A stretch of 64,000 bases of DNA from Gloeocapsopsis sp. IPPAS B-1203 (GCF_002749975.1 NZ_PEIG01000009.1:186001-250000); one strand, 5' to 3'. Counted from the stretch's first letter, positions 27,937 to 37,701 are shown. The notes: generated from the letters alone by a model not told the origin. Numbers and translations: made by a program.

Positions 27937-28737
27937 CTATATTTCTACAGGAAATTGCACTTCTGTGACGTAAGATTCGTCGTCTTGTTGATTCCCACCA
28001 ACAATATAAACTTCACGGTTGGAACCTGCTATGTTATAGCCATTAGCTTCAATCCAAACAGGTAACGCTGCATAGGCAAGGTTGATGGTATTGTAACTGC
28101 CATTGTGGACGACGCAAGCCATTTCAACACGAGGTAATTCATAGACTTTAATGCGATCGCTACTACATACTTCTTCTACTGCGATCGCAAATTCCCAATC
28201 AATATCTGTATCTTTGTATGCAGTATCGTGCCAAATTCCTGCAAAGTAACGGCTCTCTTTAACTCTTTGACGTTGCAAGTACTCAAGTAACTCATTGTAA
28301 AGCCCTACTACAGCATGAAAGCTTGGTATTATCTCCCGAATTGCAGCAACTTTGATGGGGGCAATGGTTTTGAGAACAACATCGTAATCAGGTATTTTAT
28401 CCTCCTGTTCAATCTGCTCAAGTCGCACTGCGACACGCTGTAATCTTGCCTGTTCTTCTGCAACTATTTGTTCTAGTTCAGCTTGCTTCAATCGCAGCAT
28501 TCCTTGAATTTGTGCTGGTGAAATTTCATCTAGTAGTTTGGCGATTTGTTCTAGTGAGAATCCTAAATCTTTGAGTGCCAAAATGCGATTAAGTCGGGGT
28601 AACTGATGGGCTGAGTAGTAACGATAGCCAGTAAACTTATCTATATCTACTGGTTTAAGTAGTCCCATTTGGTCGTAGAGACGCAATGCTTTAATTGATA
28701 CGTGGCTGAGTTTGGAAAAGTCGCCGATTTTCAGCAT
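27937..28737 (-). CDS. MerR-family regulator with GyrI-like effector domain
   Basis: 266 residues. The N-terminus MLKIGDFSKLSHVSIKALRLY is the MerR winged helix, followed by a coiled-coil dimerisation helix (residues about 75-120), then a GyrI/BmrR-like C-terminal ligand domain ending YVTEVQFPVEI. These regulators sense hydrophobic or cationic compounds and usually activate drug efflux or detoxification genes with long-spaced promoters. The target is not obvious; the VOC-family gene next to it is a candidate. ATG 28737. Confidence 0.88.
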   Translation of the reverse strand: MLKIGDFSKLSHVSIKALRLYDQMGLLKPVDIDKFTGYRYYSAHQLPRLNRILALKDLGFSLEQIAKLLDEISPAQIQGMLRLKQAELEQIVAEEQARLQRVAVRLEQIEQEDKIPDYDVVLKTIAPIKVAAIREIIPSFHAVVGLYNELLEYLQRQRVKESRYFAGIWHDTAYKDTDIDWEFAIAVEEVCSSDRIKVYELPRVEMACVVHNGSYNTINLAYAALPVWIEANGYNIAGSNREVYIVGGNQQDDESYVTEVQFPVEI

Positions 28738-28745
28738 TTTTCCTT

Positions 28746-28825
28746 TAATAGGTAATAGGTAATAGGTAAAGGGTAATTCTCAATAAGTATGCTTTCCAAT
28801 TACCAATTACCAGTTACCAATGACC
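28746..28825. repeat. Short tandem repeats flanking a short spacer
   Basis: GGTAATA units at 28746-28776 and their inverted counterpart ATTACCA at about 28796-28824. Read as RNA, the two arms could pair into a hairpin between the MerR and VOC genes. Confidence 0.65.
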
Positions 28826-28838
28826 AACCTGCGATGCT

Positions 28839-29237
28839 TCACCAAGTAGGTGTATGTGCCAACTCCAATTTGATACCATCGGGATCGAGAAAGTAGACAG
28901 CATAGTAACCTGGTAAATAGTCATATTCAGCAGGCGGATCGAGAATTGTGACTTGCTGCTGGATCAGTTCTTGGTACAGCTTATCTATATCTTCTCGACT
29001 ATCGGCACTAAATGCTAAATGATGCAATCCTGGAGCATAGCGATCGCATTTTTGATTTGAGCGTGGGTTCGTAGGAGAAATCGTAATCGCATTGTGAGAA
29101 CTTGCCCAGAGAATTAGTTGTTCTGTCTTTTCGCCTTGTTCATAACCCATAAATTTGAGTAGTTTGTCATAAAAATCTTCCGATCGCTTCATATCAGATA
29201 CACTCAAGGCAATATGATGGATAGCTCCTAGTTTCAT
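28839..29237 (-). CDS. VOC-superfamily protein (glyoxalase/dioxygenase-like)
   Basis: 132 residues in two beta-alpha-beta-beta-beta modules. Metal-ligand positions look present: LGAIHHIALSVSDM (His), GLHHLAFSAD (His) and a C-terminal Glu in GIKLELAHTP. Such proteins include glyoxalase I, dioxygenases and antibiotic-resistance thiol transferases; the specific activity is not determined. The MerR gene lies 101 bp downstream on the same strand, with an STRR between. Confidence 0.85.
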   Translation of the reverse strand: MKLGAIHHIALSVSDMKRSEDFYDKLLKFMGYEQGEKTEQLILWASSHNAITISPTNPRSNQKCDRYAPGLHHLAFSADSREDIDKLYQELIQQQVTILDPPAEYDYLPGYYAVYFLDPDGIKLELAHTPTW

Positions 29238-29368
29238 AGTCTTATATCACCTCTGTTGCATTTGATTCACAGTAAACACTCTTCCCCAAGGGTAGAGTCA
29301 AGCTTTGCATCGATATTGATGAATAAATTCTGATATGATTTGCGTCGTGCGATGTAACACAATCAACA

Positions 29369-30295
29369 ATGTCTCATTCTGCCTCTGTCTCGGTTCCCGC
29401 TACAACTGCTAACTTAGGTCCTGGTTTTGATTGTATTGGTGCAGCGTTGACGTTGTATAACCAGTTCAAGTTTACGCATCAAGCAGAAGTAGAGATTTGC
29501 GTGACAGGGATAGAAAGCGATCGCGTCCGCACTGATGACAGTAATTTAGTTTATCGCTCGTTTATAAAATTGTATGAACATATTGGACAAACGCCACCAT
29601 CTGTGCATATAGATATTGTGATGGATGTGCCGCTAGCGCGGGGTTTGGGTAGTTCTGCAACGGCGATTGTTGGGGGCTTAGTTGGGGCAAATTTACTTGC
29701 GGGGAAACCACTTGATACAAATGCGGTGATGGAGTTGGCGATCGCTTTAGAAGGACATCCTGATAATGTTGTTCCGGCGTTGTTGGGAGGGTGTCGATTA
29801 GCAGCGAGTGTTGAAAGGCTAAGTCGCCAACGCTGGGAAATTTGTGATGTACCTTGGCATGAGTGTGTTATACCTGTGGTGGCGATTCCTGATTTTGAGC
29901 TTTCGACGGCTGAGGCGCGGCGAGTTTTACCGAGTGAGGTGAGTCGAGGGGATGCGATTTTTAATACAGCACATTTAGGGTTGTTGTTGCGCGGGTTGGA
30001 GACAGGAAATGAAGATTGGCTTAAGGCGGCGTTGCAGGATCGGTTGCATCAACCTTATCGTCAAGCTTTGATTCGGGGATATGAAGCGGTACAGCAAGCG
30101 GCGATCGCTGCTGGGGCGTATGGTTTGGTAATTAGTGGTGCAGGTCCTACATTACTTGCTTTGACGAATCAGAAAGAAGCTGAGGCGGTGATTGAGGCGA
30201 TCGCTCAAACTTGGCAGCAAGTAGGTGTGAAAGCACAAGTGCGATCGTTGGAAATTGACAATCAAGGTGCGCGTAGCTCTAATGAGGTAGCCTAG
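29369..30295 (+). CDS. thrB: Homoserine kinase
   Basis: 308 residues, GHMP kinase family. [19 protein letters not shown] is the diagnostic N-terminus. The ATP phosphate loop is [16 protein letters not shown] and the C-terminal motif is [14 protein letters not shown]. The enzyme phosphorylates homoserine on the way to threonine. ATG 29369. The next gene follows after 5 bp, so both are probably co-transcribed. Confidence 0.95.
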   Translation: MSHSASVSVPATTANLGPGFDCIGAALTLYNQFKFTHQAEVEICVTGIESDRVRTDDSNLVYRSFIKLYEHIGQTPPSVHIDIVMDVPLARGLGSSATAIVGGLVGANLLAGKPLDTNAVMELAIALEGHPDNVVPALLGGCRLAASVERLSRQRWEICDVPWHECVIPVVAIPDFELSTAEARRVLPSEVSRGDAIFNTAHLGLLLRGLETGNEDWLKAALQDRLHQPYRQALIRGYEAVQQAAIAAGAYGLVISGAGPTLLALTNQKEAEAVIEAIAQTWQQVGVKAQVRSLEIDNQGARSSNEVA

Positions 30296-30300
30296 TAAGT

Positions 30301-30801
30301 ATGATGAATGACATTCAAGCAGAAATTACGGCTATTCAAACTCAAATTGCGGCGCTACGTCAGGAGCGTACTTCACTGACAACCGAGCCGATAGATCTAG
30401 AAAGTGCGTCTCCAGAAGAGATTGCAGATGCTTACCGTCGCCGTGCTAAAGAAGATTTACAATTATTTGCAGAAGTTAAAGGTATTGACGATGCGATCGC
30501 TGCTTTAGAAGCGCAACTTGCTCAAAAAATTGAATTAGCATCGCAACTTTCCCAAAATGACTCTTTAGAACAGCGCGTCGCTGCTGGTAAAAGACAGGCT
30601 TTAGCCCAAGCTGAACGTATTAATCAACTCGCCGCTGAACTCGCTGCTGAACTACAGTCACTCAAAGCAACTGCGGATGAACTCAGTCCTAGTTATTGGC
30701 AGGTATACTATAAACCTTTAATTACTGGCTTTAGATCGATCTCAGTTCCCTATGTGCGTACTGATAGCGATGTTTTAACGATTGTAAATCGCATCGTGTA
30801 A
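30301..30801 (+). CDS. Coiled-coil protein of unknown function (166 aa)
   Basis: Residues 1-25 and about 55-125 are strongly helical heptad-like sequences rich in Ala, Gln, Glu and Leu (IQAEITAIQTQIAALRQERTS-type). The last 40 residues (SYWQVYYKPLITGFRSI) are more globular. No signal peptide. It follows thrB closely, which may reflect shared expression only. No family recognised. Confidence 0.68.
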   Translation: MMNDIQAEITAIQTQIAALRQERTSLTTEPIDLESASPEEIADAYRRRAKEDLQLFAEVKGIDDAIAALEAQLAQKIELASQLSQNDSLEQRVAAGKRQALAQAERINQLAAELAAELQSLKATADELSPSYWQVYYKPLITGFRSISVPYVRTDSDVLTIVNRIV

Positions 30802-30839
30802 AGACTTATTGCATGACACCATAGCACTGATATTTCTTT

Positions 30840-30885
30840 AGTCCACGCAGGTGGACTTTATTCGTTAAGCCGCGAATTTATTCGC
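30840..30885. repeat. Dispersed palindrome AGTCCAC plus second hairpin
   Basis: AGTCCAC-gcag-GTGGACT at 30840-30857, followed by GCGAA-ttta-TTCGC at 30872-30885. The same first hairpin occurs near 27.78 and 46.81 kb. The two-hairpin form resembles intergenic repeats seen across many cyanobacterial genomes. Confidence 0.7.
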
Positions 30886-30912
30886 CAGGCTCACATCACA
30901 ATCATCGCAGAT

Positions 30913-31749
30913 TCATATCCTTTGAGCAACCTGAAGCACTGAGAAATAAGAAACTGGGATACTTGTAATACAATGTCTTGCTAAAACCTCTCTTAAACCC
31001 GCAAACAAAGCTTCTCGCTTGTGTTGTTCTAGCCTGATATAAGGTGACAAGGTACTTAAAAGCGTGAGATAGTCATCAATACTATGGGTAGCTTTCCATC
31101 TCAATTGTTCGGATGCTAAACCCTTAAATAGCCCATAGTCAATCACTGCTTGTCCAAATCTGCTGAGATTTTCTTCCTGAGTGCTTCTTGCTTCATATTC
31201 TGCAAGCGACGGTGCATAAGTCTGATAAACCTCTTGCAACATTTGATAAATATTGTATGGGGGGTGGATTGGGATGGCGTTCCACAGCAAAATTAAAGAG
31301 CCATTGTCTTTCAACGCAGTAGCAGCTTTTGAATACCCAATCTCAGGTGAAATCCAGTGAAAAGAGGTTGCAGCAACAATAGCATTGAATTTCTTCGTCT
31401 CTAGCTGCCACTCTTCAAAAGAAGTATTTACAATCTTGACATTTGGATACTGCGTGCAGTTTTGCTGTGCTAACTGGCACATTTCCTGGTTTGGTTCTAG
31501 GCAAATCATCGAGAATCCACGATCTGCAAACGCAACTGTTGCAATTCCAGGACCACAGCCTACTTCTAAAATAACTGCTTTATCAGGCAGTTTAGCTAAC
31601 TCTACTGCACGATTAATTAGCTGTTGAGGATAGCGCGGTCTTACTTGGTTGTAAGCATCTGCAGCTGTACTGTACCAATTTTTTCTCTGTTCTGCAGTAT
31701 AGACACTGGCAAATGTACTGTACCAATCATTGGGTTGTTTTGGTGTCAT
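30913..31749 (-). CDS. Class I SAM-dependent methyltransferase
   Basis: 278 residues. VILEVGCGPGIATVAFADRG is SAM motif I; FNAIVAATSFHWI with NGSLILLWNA supplies the later core motifs. The N-terminus contains two near-copies of a short segment (DWYSTFASVYTAEQR and NWYSTAADAYNQVR), suggesting a small internal duplication. The substrate is unknown. Starts ATG 31749; its promoter region is shared with the divergent ndhD. Confidence 0.87.
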   Translation of the reverse strand: MTPKQPNDWYSTFASVYTAEQRKNWYSTAADAYNQVRPRYPQQLINRAVELAKLPDKAVILEVGCGPGIATVAFADRGFSMICLEPNQEMCQLAQQNCTQYPNVKIVNTSFEEWQLETKKFNAIVAATSFHWISPEIGYSKAATALKDNGSLILLWNAIPIHPPYNIYQMLQEVYQTYAPSLAEYEARSTQEENLSRFGQAVIDYGLFKGLASEQLRWKATHSIDDYLTLLSTLSPYIRLEQHKREALFAGLREVLARHCITSIPVSYFSVLQVAQRI

Positions 31750-31953
31750 GAGTTTAGAGAACCTTTAGGTTACATACGCTGTTGCGATCGCCACCTTATT
31801 TCCCACTCTTAACATTTATTCATTAAGATTTGTAATAGAAAGTGTGACTAAGTATTTATTCTTATCATCACAATTCCTGTAAATCCACCTTTTCAAAAGT
31901 TAACCTAACTTAATACAATGTATGTCATAGGCAATAGGTATTTATCCTCAGTC

Positions 31954-33567
31954 ATGCTTAGCACACAAATTCCTTGGTTAACAACCATTATTCTGTTACC
32001 GTTGGTGGCTGCCCTAGCCATTCCTTTCATTCCAGACAATCAAGGTAAAACAGTTCGCTGGTACGCCTTAGGAGTAGGGATAGCGGATTTGATTCTGATG
32101 GTGTACGCCGTTTGGCAGAACTACGATTTACAAATCTCAACATTTCAACTAGCAGAAAGCTATCCTTGGATACCTCAGCTAGGCATGAACTGGTCAGTTG
32201 CGGTAGATGGCTTATCATTACCGTTGGTATTGCTAACAGGTTTTGTCACTACTTTGTCAATCTTGGCAGCGTGGAACGTAACGAAAAAACCACGCTTGTT
32301 TTTTGCGTTGATGCTAATGATGTACAGCGCGCAGATTGGCGTATTTGTAGCCCAGGATATGCTGTTGTTCTTCCTGATGTGGGAACTTGAATTAGTCCCT
32401 GTCTACTTACTAATTTCGATTTGGGGAGGACAAAATCGCCGTTACGCTGCAACAAAGTTCATTCTCTACACTGCTGCTGGATCGATATTTATCTTAGTAG
32501 CTGCGTTTGCGATGGCAATGTATGGCGATGTCGTTACCTTCGACATGGCAACTTTAGGTATTAAGCAGTATCCTAGAGCGTTTGAACTGTTGGTTTATGC
32601 TGCATTACTCATTGCTTTTGGCGTCAAGTTACCCATCTTCCCATTACATACTTGGCTTCCAGATGCCCACAGTGAAGCTTCTGCACCTGTCTCAATGATT
32701 TTGGCGGGTGTATTGCTCAAAATGGCAGGTTACGGGCTAATTCGCATGAATATCGAAATGTTGCCCAATGCCCATGTTTCATTTGCTCCTGTACTCGCAA
32801 TTTTAGGTGTAGTCAACATTGTCTATGGTGCATTAACTGCATTTGCCCAAACAAATCTCAAGCGCCGCTTAGCTTATTCTTCAATTGCCCACATGGGTTT
32901 TGTATTAATCGGTATTGCTTCGTTTACCGAATTGGGTATCGGCGGTGCAGTATTGCAAATGGTATCGCATGGTTTAATTGCGGCTAGCTTGTTCTTCTTA
33001 TCTGGAGTTACCTACGAGCGTACCCATACTCTAATCATGGAGAAAATGGGTGGTATGGCGCAAGCGATGCCCAAAGTTTTCGCACTATTCACTGCTGGGG
33101 CAATGGCTTCTTTAGCGCTACCAGGTATGAGTGGCTTTGTGGGCGAATTAACAATCTTTTTGGGAATTACCACCAGCGATGCTTACAACCCTGTGTTTAA
33201 GGTTGTCGTCATTCTCTTAGCGGCGGTAGGAGTCATTTTAACTCCAATTTACTTGTTGTCGATGTTGCGCCAAGTATTTTATGGTAACGAGAATTCTGGA
33301 ATTGTAATTGAAGAGTATCTTGGTGACGCAAAGCCACGCGAGGTGTTTATTGCAGCTTGCTTACTATTGCCAATTATTGGTATTGGGATGTATCCTAAAC
33401 TGGCAACTCAGACGTATGATGTCAAAACAGTTGCAGTTGCAGCACAAGTACGTCAAGTGTTACCAACAGTTATCGCGCAAAAACAGCGATCGCCTCTCTA
33501 TTCAACTGCATTAGTCGCACCACAGCTAGCTGTACCTGAATCACAAGTACTCATCGCTAGCGAATAA
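31954..33567 (+). CDS. ndhD: NAD(P)H dehydrogenase-like complex subunit NdhD
   Basis: About 537 residues with some 14 predicted membrane helices, the antiporter-like subunit NuoM/ND4 family. Key segments: [19 protein letters not shown] (conserved Glu), [18 protein letters not shown], the discontinuous-helix region [22 protein letters not shown] 31954 gives the usual NdhD start [17 protein letters not shown]; the frame extends 12 codons upstream to 31918. It works in thylakoid NDH-1, in respiration, cyclic electron flow or CO2 uptake. No ndhF is adjacent, so the paralogue type (D1 or D2) is not settled. Confidence 0.93.
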   Translation: MLSTQIPWLTTIILLPLVAALAIPFIPDNQGKTVRWYALGVGIADLILMVYAVWQNYDLQISTFQLAESYPWIPQLGMNWSVAVDGLSLPLVLLTGFVTTLSILAAWNVTKKPRLFFALMLMMYSAQIGVFVAQDMLLFFLMWELELVPVYLLISIWGGQNRRYAATKFILYTAAGSIFILVAAFAMAMYGDVVTFDMATLGIKQYPRAFELLVYAALLIAFGVKLPIFPLHTWLPDAHSEASAPVSMILAGVLLKMAGYGLIRMNIEMLPNAHVSFAPVLAILGVVNIVYGALTAFAQTNLKRRLAYSSIAHMGFVLIGIASFTELGIGGAVLQMVSHGLIAASLFFLSGVTYERTHTLIMEKMGGMAQAMPKVFALFTAGAMASLALPGMSGFVGELTIFLGITTSDAYNPVFKVVVILLAAVGVILTPIYLLSMLRQVFYGNENSGIVIEEYLGDAKPREVFIAACLLLPIIGIGMYPKLATQTYDVKTVAVAAQVRQVLPTVIAQKQRSPLYSTALVAPQLAVPESQVLIASE

Positions 33568-33589
33568 ATTAAATTCCACTGTCAACCTA

Positions 33590-34384
33590 ATGAAGATCTT
33601 ACGCTCCTTTCTGCTTGCTCCTATTTTTGCTTTAGCATTTAGTACTGTTGCTCAAGCCGCAATTCAAACCCAAATTGTGGAATACAAGCAAGGCAACACA
33701 GTATTAGAAGGATATCTAGCTTACGATGATGAAATTCAAGGTAGGCGTCCTGGTGTCATGATTGTTCATGAGTGGACGGGAATTGGTCCTTATGTTCAAC
33801 AACGTGCCCAGCAATTAGCAAAACTAGGATATGTTGCTTTTGCAGCAGATATTTATGGCAAAGGAATTAGACCAAAAAATCCCGAAGAGGCAGCAGCACA
33901 GGCTAAAATTTACAGATCTGATCGTCAGTTGATGCGCGATCGCGCTTTAGCAGGATTACAAGTCTTACAAAAAAATTCTTTAACCGATGCCCAACGCATT
34001 GCTGCTATTGGATATTGTTTCGGTGGTGGTACTGTGTTGGAACTCGCCCGTAGTGGGGCAAATGTTGCTGGCGTTGTCAGTTTTCACGGTAATTTGGATA
34101 CACCAAATCCTAGTGATGCGAAGAATGTTAAGGGTAAAGTACTGGTATTACATGGTGCGGAAGATCCATTAGTACCGCCCGAACAAGTTTTAGGCTTTGC
34201 TGAAGAAATGGGCAATGCTAGAGTTGATTGGCAATTAATTGCTTACGGTGGTGCGGTTCACAGTTTTACAAATCCTGAAGCGGGTAATGATAAATCTGAA
34301 GGTGTAGCGTATAATCAGTTAGCTGATCGCCGTTCTTGGCAAGATATGCGGCAGTTTTTTGCGGAGATTTTTGGAGTAAGATAG
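33590..34384 (+). CDS. Dienelactone hydrolase-family protein, exported
   Basis: 264 residues. A signal peptide (MKILRSFLLAPIFALAFSTV, cut near AQA at residue 24) precedes an alpha/beta hydrolase domain. The nucleophile elbow is GYCFGGG with cysteine, as in dienelactone hydrolases; Asp is in LHGAEDPLVPP and His in YGGAVHSFT. All three catalytic residues are there. Substrate unknown. 22 bp after ndhD, so possibly co-transcribed; the next small gene follows after 14 bp. Confidence 0.9.
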   Translation: MKILRSFLLAPIFALAFSTVAQAAIQTQIVEYKQGNTVLEGYLAYDDEIQGRRPGVMIVHEWTGIGPYVQQRAQQLAKLGYVAFAADIYGKGIRPKNPEEAAAQAKIYRSDRQLMRDRALAGLQVLQKNSLTDAQRIAAIGYCFGGGTVLELARSGANVAGVVSFHGNLDTPNPSDAKNVKGKVLVLHGAEDPLVPPEQVLGFAEEMGNARVDWQLIAYGGAVHSFTNPEAGNDKSEGVAYNQLADRRSWQDMRQFFAEIFGVR

Positions 34385-34398
34385 CAAACCGCAGAGAA

Positions 34399-34593
34399 AT
34401 GAGTGAACAAGATCTTGTAGCTATTGCACAGTTGGAGAAAAAATTAGATGCTACTTTGCAAGTAGTGTCTAAACTAGTGACTGCTTTGGATTCTACGCGC
34501 AGTGGCGATCCTCAGTTTATTTTTGAGATGGACTTAGTGAAGCACTCTTTATGTGAAATGGGGTATTTTGAAAACAAGCCTTTAGAAGAGTAG
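34399..34593 (+). CDS. Small helical protein of unknown function (64 aa)
   Basis: Starts at ATG 34399, 14 bp after the hydrolase stop, with AGAGAA upstream. One helix (ALDSTRSGDP interrupts) and the C-terminal ELLxx-like acidic tail; no membrane segment. The sequence contains VAIAQLEKKLDATLQVVSKL, a probable short coiled coil. It likely ends the ndhD-hydrolase transcript. No family recognised. Confidence 0.55.
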   Translation: MSEQDLVAIAQLEKKLDATLQVVSKLVTALDSTRSGDPQFIFEMDLVKHSLCEMGYFENKPLEE

Positions 34594-34674
34594 GCTTAAT
34601 GAGAAGCATTATTTTGATATGAAACCTGGGCATTTGTAATCTGTTGGCATTCTCTTGCCCAGAGAGGAAATTTC

Positions 34675-35427
34675 ATGCCTGTTACCTTTAGTGACATTAT
34701 CACGGCTTGTAATTCTGAAGAAAACTTTCTCCAAATTTTTCAAAACGCCTTCTCTCAGGTTGATCAGCCGCTTCTCCAAGAGCATCGTATAATTTTAACA
34801 GCTTGTTATAGAAATCCAGGACTTTCTCCAACTCTAAAAGGAGACACACCAGAATTCTTAGCTCAGTCTTGGTTGCAAAAGTATTGTTATAGCTTCGAGA
34901 ACAGAATCTCAAGACGGATCTCTCAACCTCCGAGAACAGTTGCTGATCCAATCGTCGATACAATTATCAAGGCTAGATTAACAGGATTAACTGAAAAACA
35001 TCTTGAGCAGATTAAGTATGCTCATAGATTGTCCATGTCAGCAGAAAATATTCAAGGCTTACTTCTTGAAGAATTTCTAGCTGAACAACTAGCTGACTAT
35101 GGTTGGTACTGTTGTTGGGGAGAAGTTATCCGCCACGTCGATTTTTGCCACATAGATGGCTCTCTTTTACAAGTAAAAAACCGTAGTAATTCAGAAAATA
35201 GCTCTTCTTCTAGGGTCAGGATTAATCAATCAATTGAAAAATGGCACAGGGTTGATGCAAAAACAGGACTATACAAATGGTCATACTTTAATGAGAAATA
35301 TAATACAAATCGCTTCTCCGAAGAAAACTTTATTCTTTTTGTTCAGAAAGTTTTATTAGCAAATCCAAGTGCTTTAGCACTAGAAGCAAATAACCCTTGG
35401 CAATCTTTGTCTCAGTCTTCAGACTAA
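34675..35427 (+). CDS. SinI-like type II restriction endonuclease
   Basis: 250 residues. The segment GLTEKHLEQIKYAHRLSMSA and then ENIQGLLLEEFLAE, with VDFCHIDGSLLQVKNRSNSE, matches my recollection of the SinI restriction enzyme family, which cuts GGWCC. Candidate PD-(D/E)xK residues are Asp156, Asp161 and the Gln166-Val-Lys168 triad, with Glu133 or Glu150 also possible. Ribosome binding site GAGAGG precedes ATG 34675. It is convergent with the methyltransferase, the stops overlapping by 9 bp. No HIP1 sites occur in the gene, hinting at transfer. Specificity is inferred only. Confidence 0.78.
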   Translation: MPVTFSDIITACNSEENFLQIFQNAFSQVDQPLLQEHRIILTACYRNPGLSPTLKGDTPEFLAQSWLQKYCYSFENRISRRISQPPRTVADPIVDTIIKARLTGLTEKHLEQIKYAHRLSMSAENIQGLLLEEFLAEQLADYGWYCCWGEVIRHVDFCHIDGSLLQVKNRSNSENSSSSRVRINQSIEKWHRVDAKTGLYKWSYFNEKYNTNRFSEENFILFVQKVLLANPSALALEANNPWQSLSQSSD

Positions 35428-36843
35428 ATTTAAAGAAAGTTGTTTTGCAGATGGTTCCAGAGAGCCTAAAGTTTCAACTGTCCAACTTACATCATCAGTC
35501 TTGTGATACCGCGAGTAGGGAAAGTCGGGGTAAATAGTTGGTGTTTCGCCCTTGAGGTGGTTTAGTAACATTCTGGCGATCGCTCTTCCCAGAGAACAGG
35601 GTACAGCATTTCCAACTTGTCGATATTGATCGAGTAAACTTCCTGCAATTACCCAATCATCGGGAAATTCTTGGATTCGCTTGTACTCTTCAATACTCAG
35701 CGGTCGATTTTCTTCTGGATGTGCCAAATCCGTTGCAGGCATTGCAGGATGTGTTACAAGCGTTGGAGAAGGCTTATCCCAAGCTAATCTCCGATAAAAA
35801 CCTGTTTTTCCGCCTCCTGCGTGATAAGAAGCCCCAAGTGCTTCTTGGTGCAACTCTACTGGTAAATCTCGCCAACATTGTCCAGGTTTCAAAAGTTTAT
35901 AGTATTTGATTCGTTTTTCAGGAAACTTGATGAATTGATGTTTATCAGGAAGTCCTGCTAGCGCATCTCTCAATGTTCGCCAATGAGGAAGTCCATACAA
36001 ACCTTTCTCCGAATGAGTCGGTGTGAGATAGGGAAGTTTTTCTCCGTCACGGCTACAAGCAATGACAGCTCTTTCTCTTTGTTGTGGCGAACCAAAATTG
36101 GCAGCGTTGTACAAGTTGAAAGAAACACTATAACCAGCTTCTTTGAGCTTCCGAGTGATGAAAAGTAGTGCACCTCCCCGTTGTTCATCCTGAGATAATG
36201 ATGGGTAGTTATTTCCTCTCATCTCATGTGGTCTGTGCTTTAACGGAGCAGATAATAGTCCTCGGACGTTTTCTATTACTGCAAACCTGGGTTTGAGTTC
36301 GACGATCAAATCAATGAAAGTTAAAAAGACATTTCCTCGTTCATCATTGAACCCTTGTCGCTTACCTGCACTGCTGAAAGCTTGGCACGGGGGACCGCCA
36401 ACAATTACATCAATCTCTTCTTCAGAACTTAATCCCGCCTTTTCCCGAATTGCTGTAGCTGAGTAGTCTCTAATATCTCCAATTAGCGCGATATCCGGTC
36501 GATTCGTTTCAATCGTTTTTCGGGCTGCTGAATCTATTTCACAAGCGAGAATTACTTTGATTCCTTCCTTTTCCAGTCCTAAATCTAAACCCATGCATCC
36601 AGAGAAAAAACTTAATGCTTTTAGGGATGGTTTACTAAAGGATCTCCTTGCATGATCTGGAACAAATCCGCTTGTATCCTCCTCTTTAGATCGATACTCA
36701 TCAACAGATTCCGCAGCAACAATCCATCGGCTGCTAATCCTTTCTCCGCTGATGTCACCGTAGCGGAGCAATTTGCGAACGTATTGCTCAGAGCAATTCA
36801 ATATTTCCGAAGCTTCTTTCACAGAGAGGTATTGAGCAGACAT
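35419..36843 (-). CDS. DNA cytosine-5 methyltransferase with N-terminal helix-turn-helix domain
   Basis: 474 residues. Residues 5-50 (YLSVKEASEILNCSEQYVRK, SSRWIVAAESVDEY) form an excisionase/MerR-like HTH. Then the C5-methyltransferase motifs in order: I FFSGCMGLDLGL, IV GGPPCQAFSSAGKRQGF with catalytic Cys153, VI ENVRG, VIII QQRERAV, and IX-X GNAVPCSLGRAIA. The enzyme presumably protects the sites cut by the convergent nuclease. The HTH could act on the methyltransferase's own promoter, as seen for some C5 enzymes with such N-termini. A target recognition region lies at about 250-400. Confidence 0.93.
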   Translation of the reverse strand: MSAQYLSVKEASEILNCSEQYVRKLLRYGDISGERISSRWIVAAESVDEYRSKEEDTSGFVPDHARRSFSKPSLKALSFFSGCMGLDLGLEKEGIKVILACEIDSAARKTIETNRPDIALIGDIRDYSATAIREKAGLSSEEEIDVIVGGPPCQAFSSAGKRQGFNDERGNVFLTFIDLIVELKPRFAVIENVRGLLSAPLKHRPHEMRGNNYPSLSQDEQRGGALLFITRKLKEAGYSVSFNLYNAANFGSPQQRERAVIACSRDGEKLPYLTPTHSEKGLYGLPHWRTLRDALAGLPDKHQFIKFPEKRIKYYKLLKPGQCWRDLPVELHQEALGASYHAGGGKTGFYRRLAWDKPSPTLVTHPAMPATDLAHPEENRPLSIEEYKRIQEFPDDWVIAGSLLDQYRQVGNAVPCSLGRAIARMLLNHLKGETPTIYPDFPYSRYHKTDDVSWTVETLGSLEPSAKQLSLNLV

Positions 36844-36938
36844 AGATTTCGGACACGAAACTCAAACTAAGTACCCAATTTCAATCTAATTATAGTGTCT
36901 TTTCCTCCTAAGTGCTGTTTGATGTTTGTGCAGGCAGT

Positions 36939-37097
36939 TTATTTAGAAAGAATGATCCAAACCGCATGAACAATTCCTGGAATGTAGCCCAGTAAAGTTA
37001 GAAGCACATTGATCCAAAAGTCTCTACCAAAACCTACTTGCAAAAAGACACCAAGAGGTGGCAAAAAGATTGCGCATATTAGGCGAAGAATATCCAT
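36939..37097 (-). CDS. Pmp3/YqaE-family small membrane protein (52 aa)
   Basis: A 52-residue peptide of two membrane helices: MDILRLICAIFLPPLGVFLQ and then VLLTLLGYIPGIVHAVWIIL. The proline pair in FLPPLGVF and the Gly-Tyr-Ile-Pro-Gly motif are diagnostic of the UPF0057 (Pmp3) family, membrane-potential and salt-stress proteins. ATG at 37097. It is a single gene. Confidence 0.92.
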   Translation of the reverse strand: MDILRLICAIFLPPLGVFLQVGFGRDFWINVLLTLLGYIPGIVHAVWIILSK

Positions 37098-37267
37098 TGT
37101 ATTATGTGATGTGACAACTTTTTACTGAATTAAAGGGTGGTTTTTAACACACCGGCATTGGTAATTATGCTAACATCTTAACTTGATTATGGTGCAGCGT
37201 TAATTTGCTTGGATTTTGTAATGAACTATGGGCGTATTTAGAGCCATTGTTGCCATCTATACCTTAC

Positions 37268-37639
37268 TTATTCAGGACTACTAAGTAGAAATCTTGGCTC
37301 AAGATATGTTTCACTAGGAGTATGTAAGAAACCTTGATCTTTAGCCTTTTTGTACCACTTTTCTGCTTCTGCTCGATCTACTTCTATACCGTTATCACCA
37401 GACAGAAAAATCCCTGCTAAATTATTTGAGGCTAGACCATAACCCTGTTCAGCTGCCTTCTTGTACCACTTAACTGCTTCTAAAATATTTCTCTCTAGAC
37501 CAAGACCTAGATGGTAAATATTTGCAATTATACATTGCGCTTCAGCCTCGCCACAATCAGCAATTGGCTTTAAAATTTTAACAGCAGTTGTGTAATCTCC
37601 TGCTTGAAATGCAGCTATCCCTTCTGCTAAATTTGGCAT
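37268..37639 (-). CDS. Sel1-repeat protein (123 aa)
   Basis: Contains about two and a half Sel1/TPR-like units: AIAAFQAGDYTTAVKILKPI, then AQCIIANIYHLGLGLERNIL, then ASNNLAGIFLSGDNG. Soluble, no signal peptide. Such repeats mediate protein contacts; the partner is unknown. The family is common in cyanobacteria. Confidence 0.82.
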   Translation of the reverse strand: MPNLAEGIAAFQAGDYTTAVKILKPIADCGEAEAQCIIANIYHLGLGLERNILEAVKWYKKAAEQGYGLASNNLAGIFLSGDNGIEVDRAEAEKWYKKAKDQGFLHTPSETYLEPRFLLSSPE

Positions 37640-37701
37640 CTTAGCTATATTCTTTATAATTAACTTCTGACTGTATTAACTCTTAGTAAGTAGGACACAA
37701 G

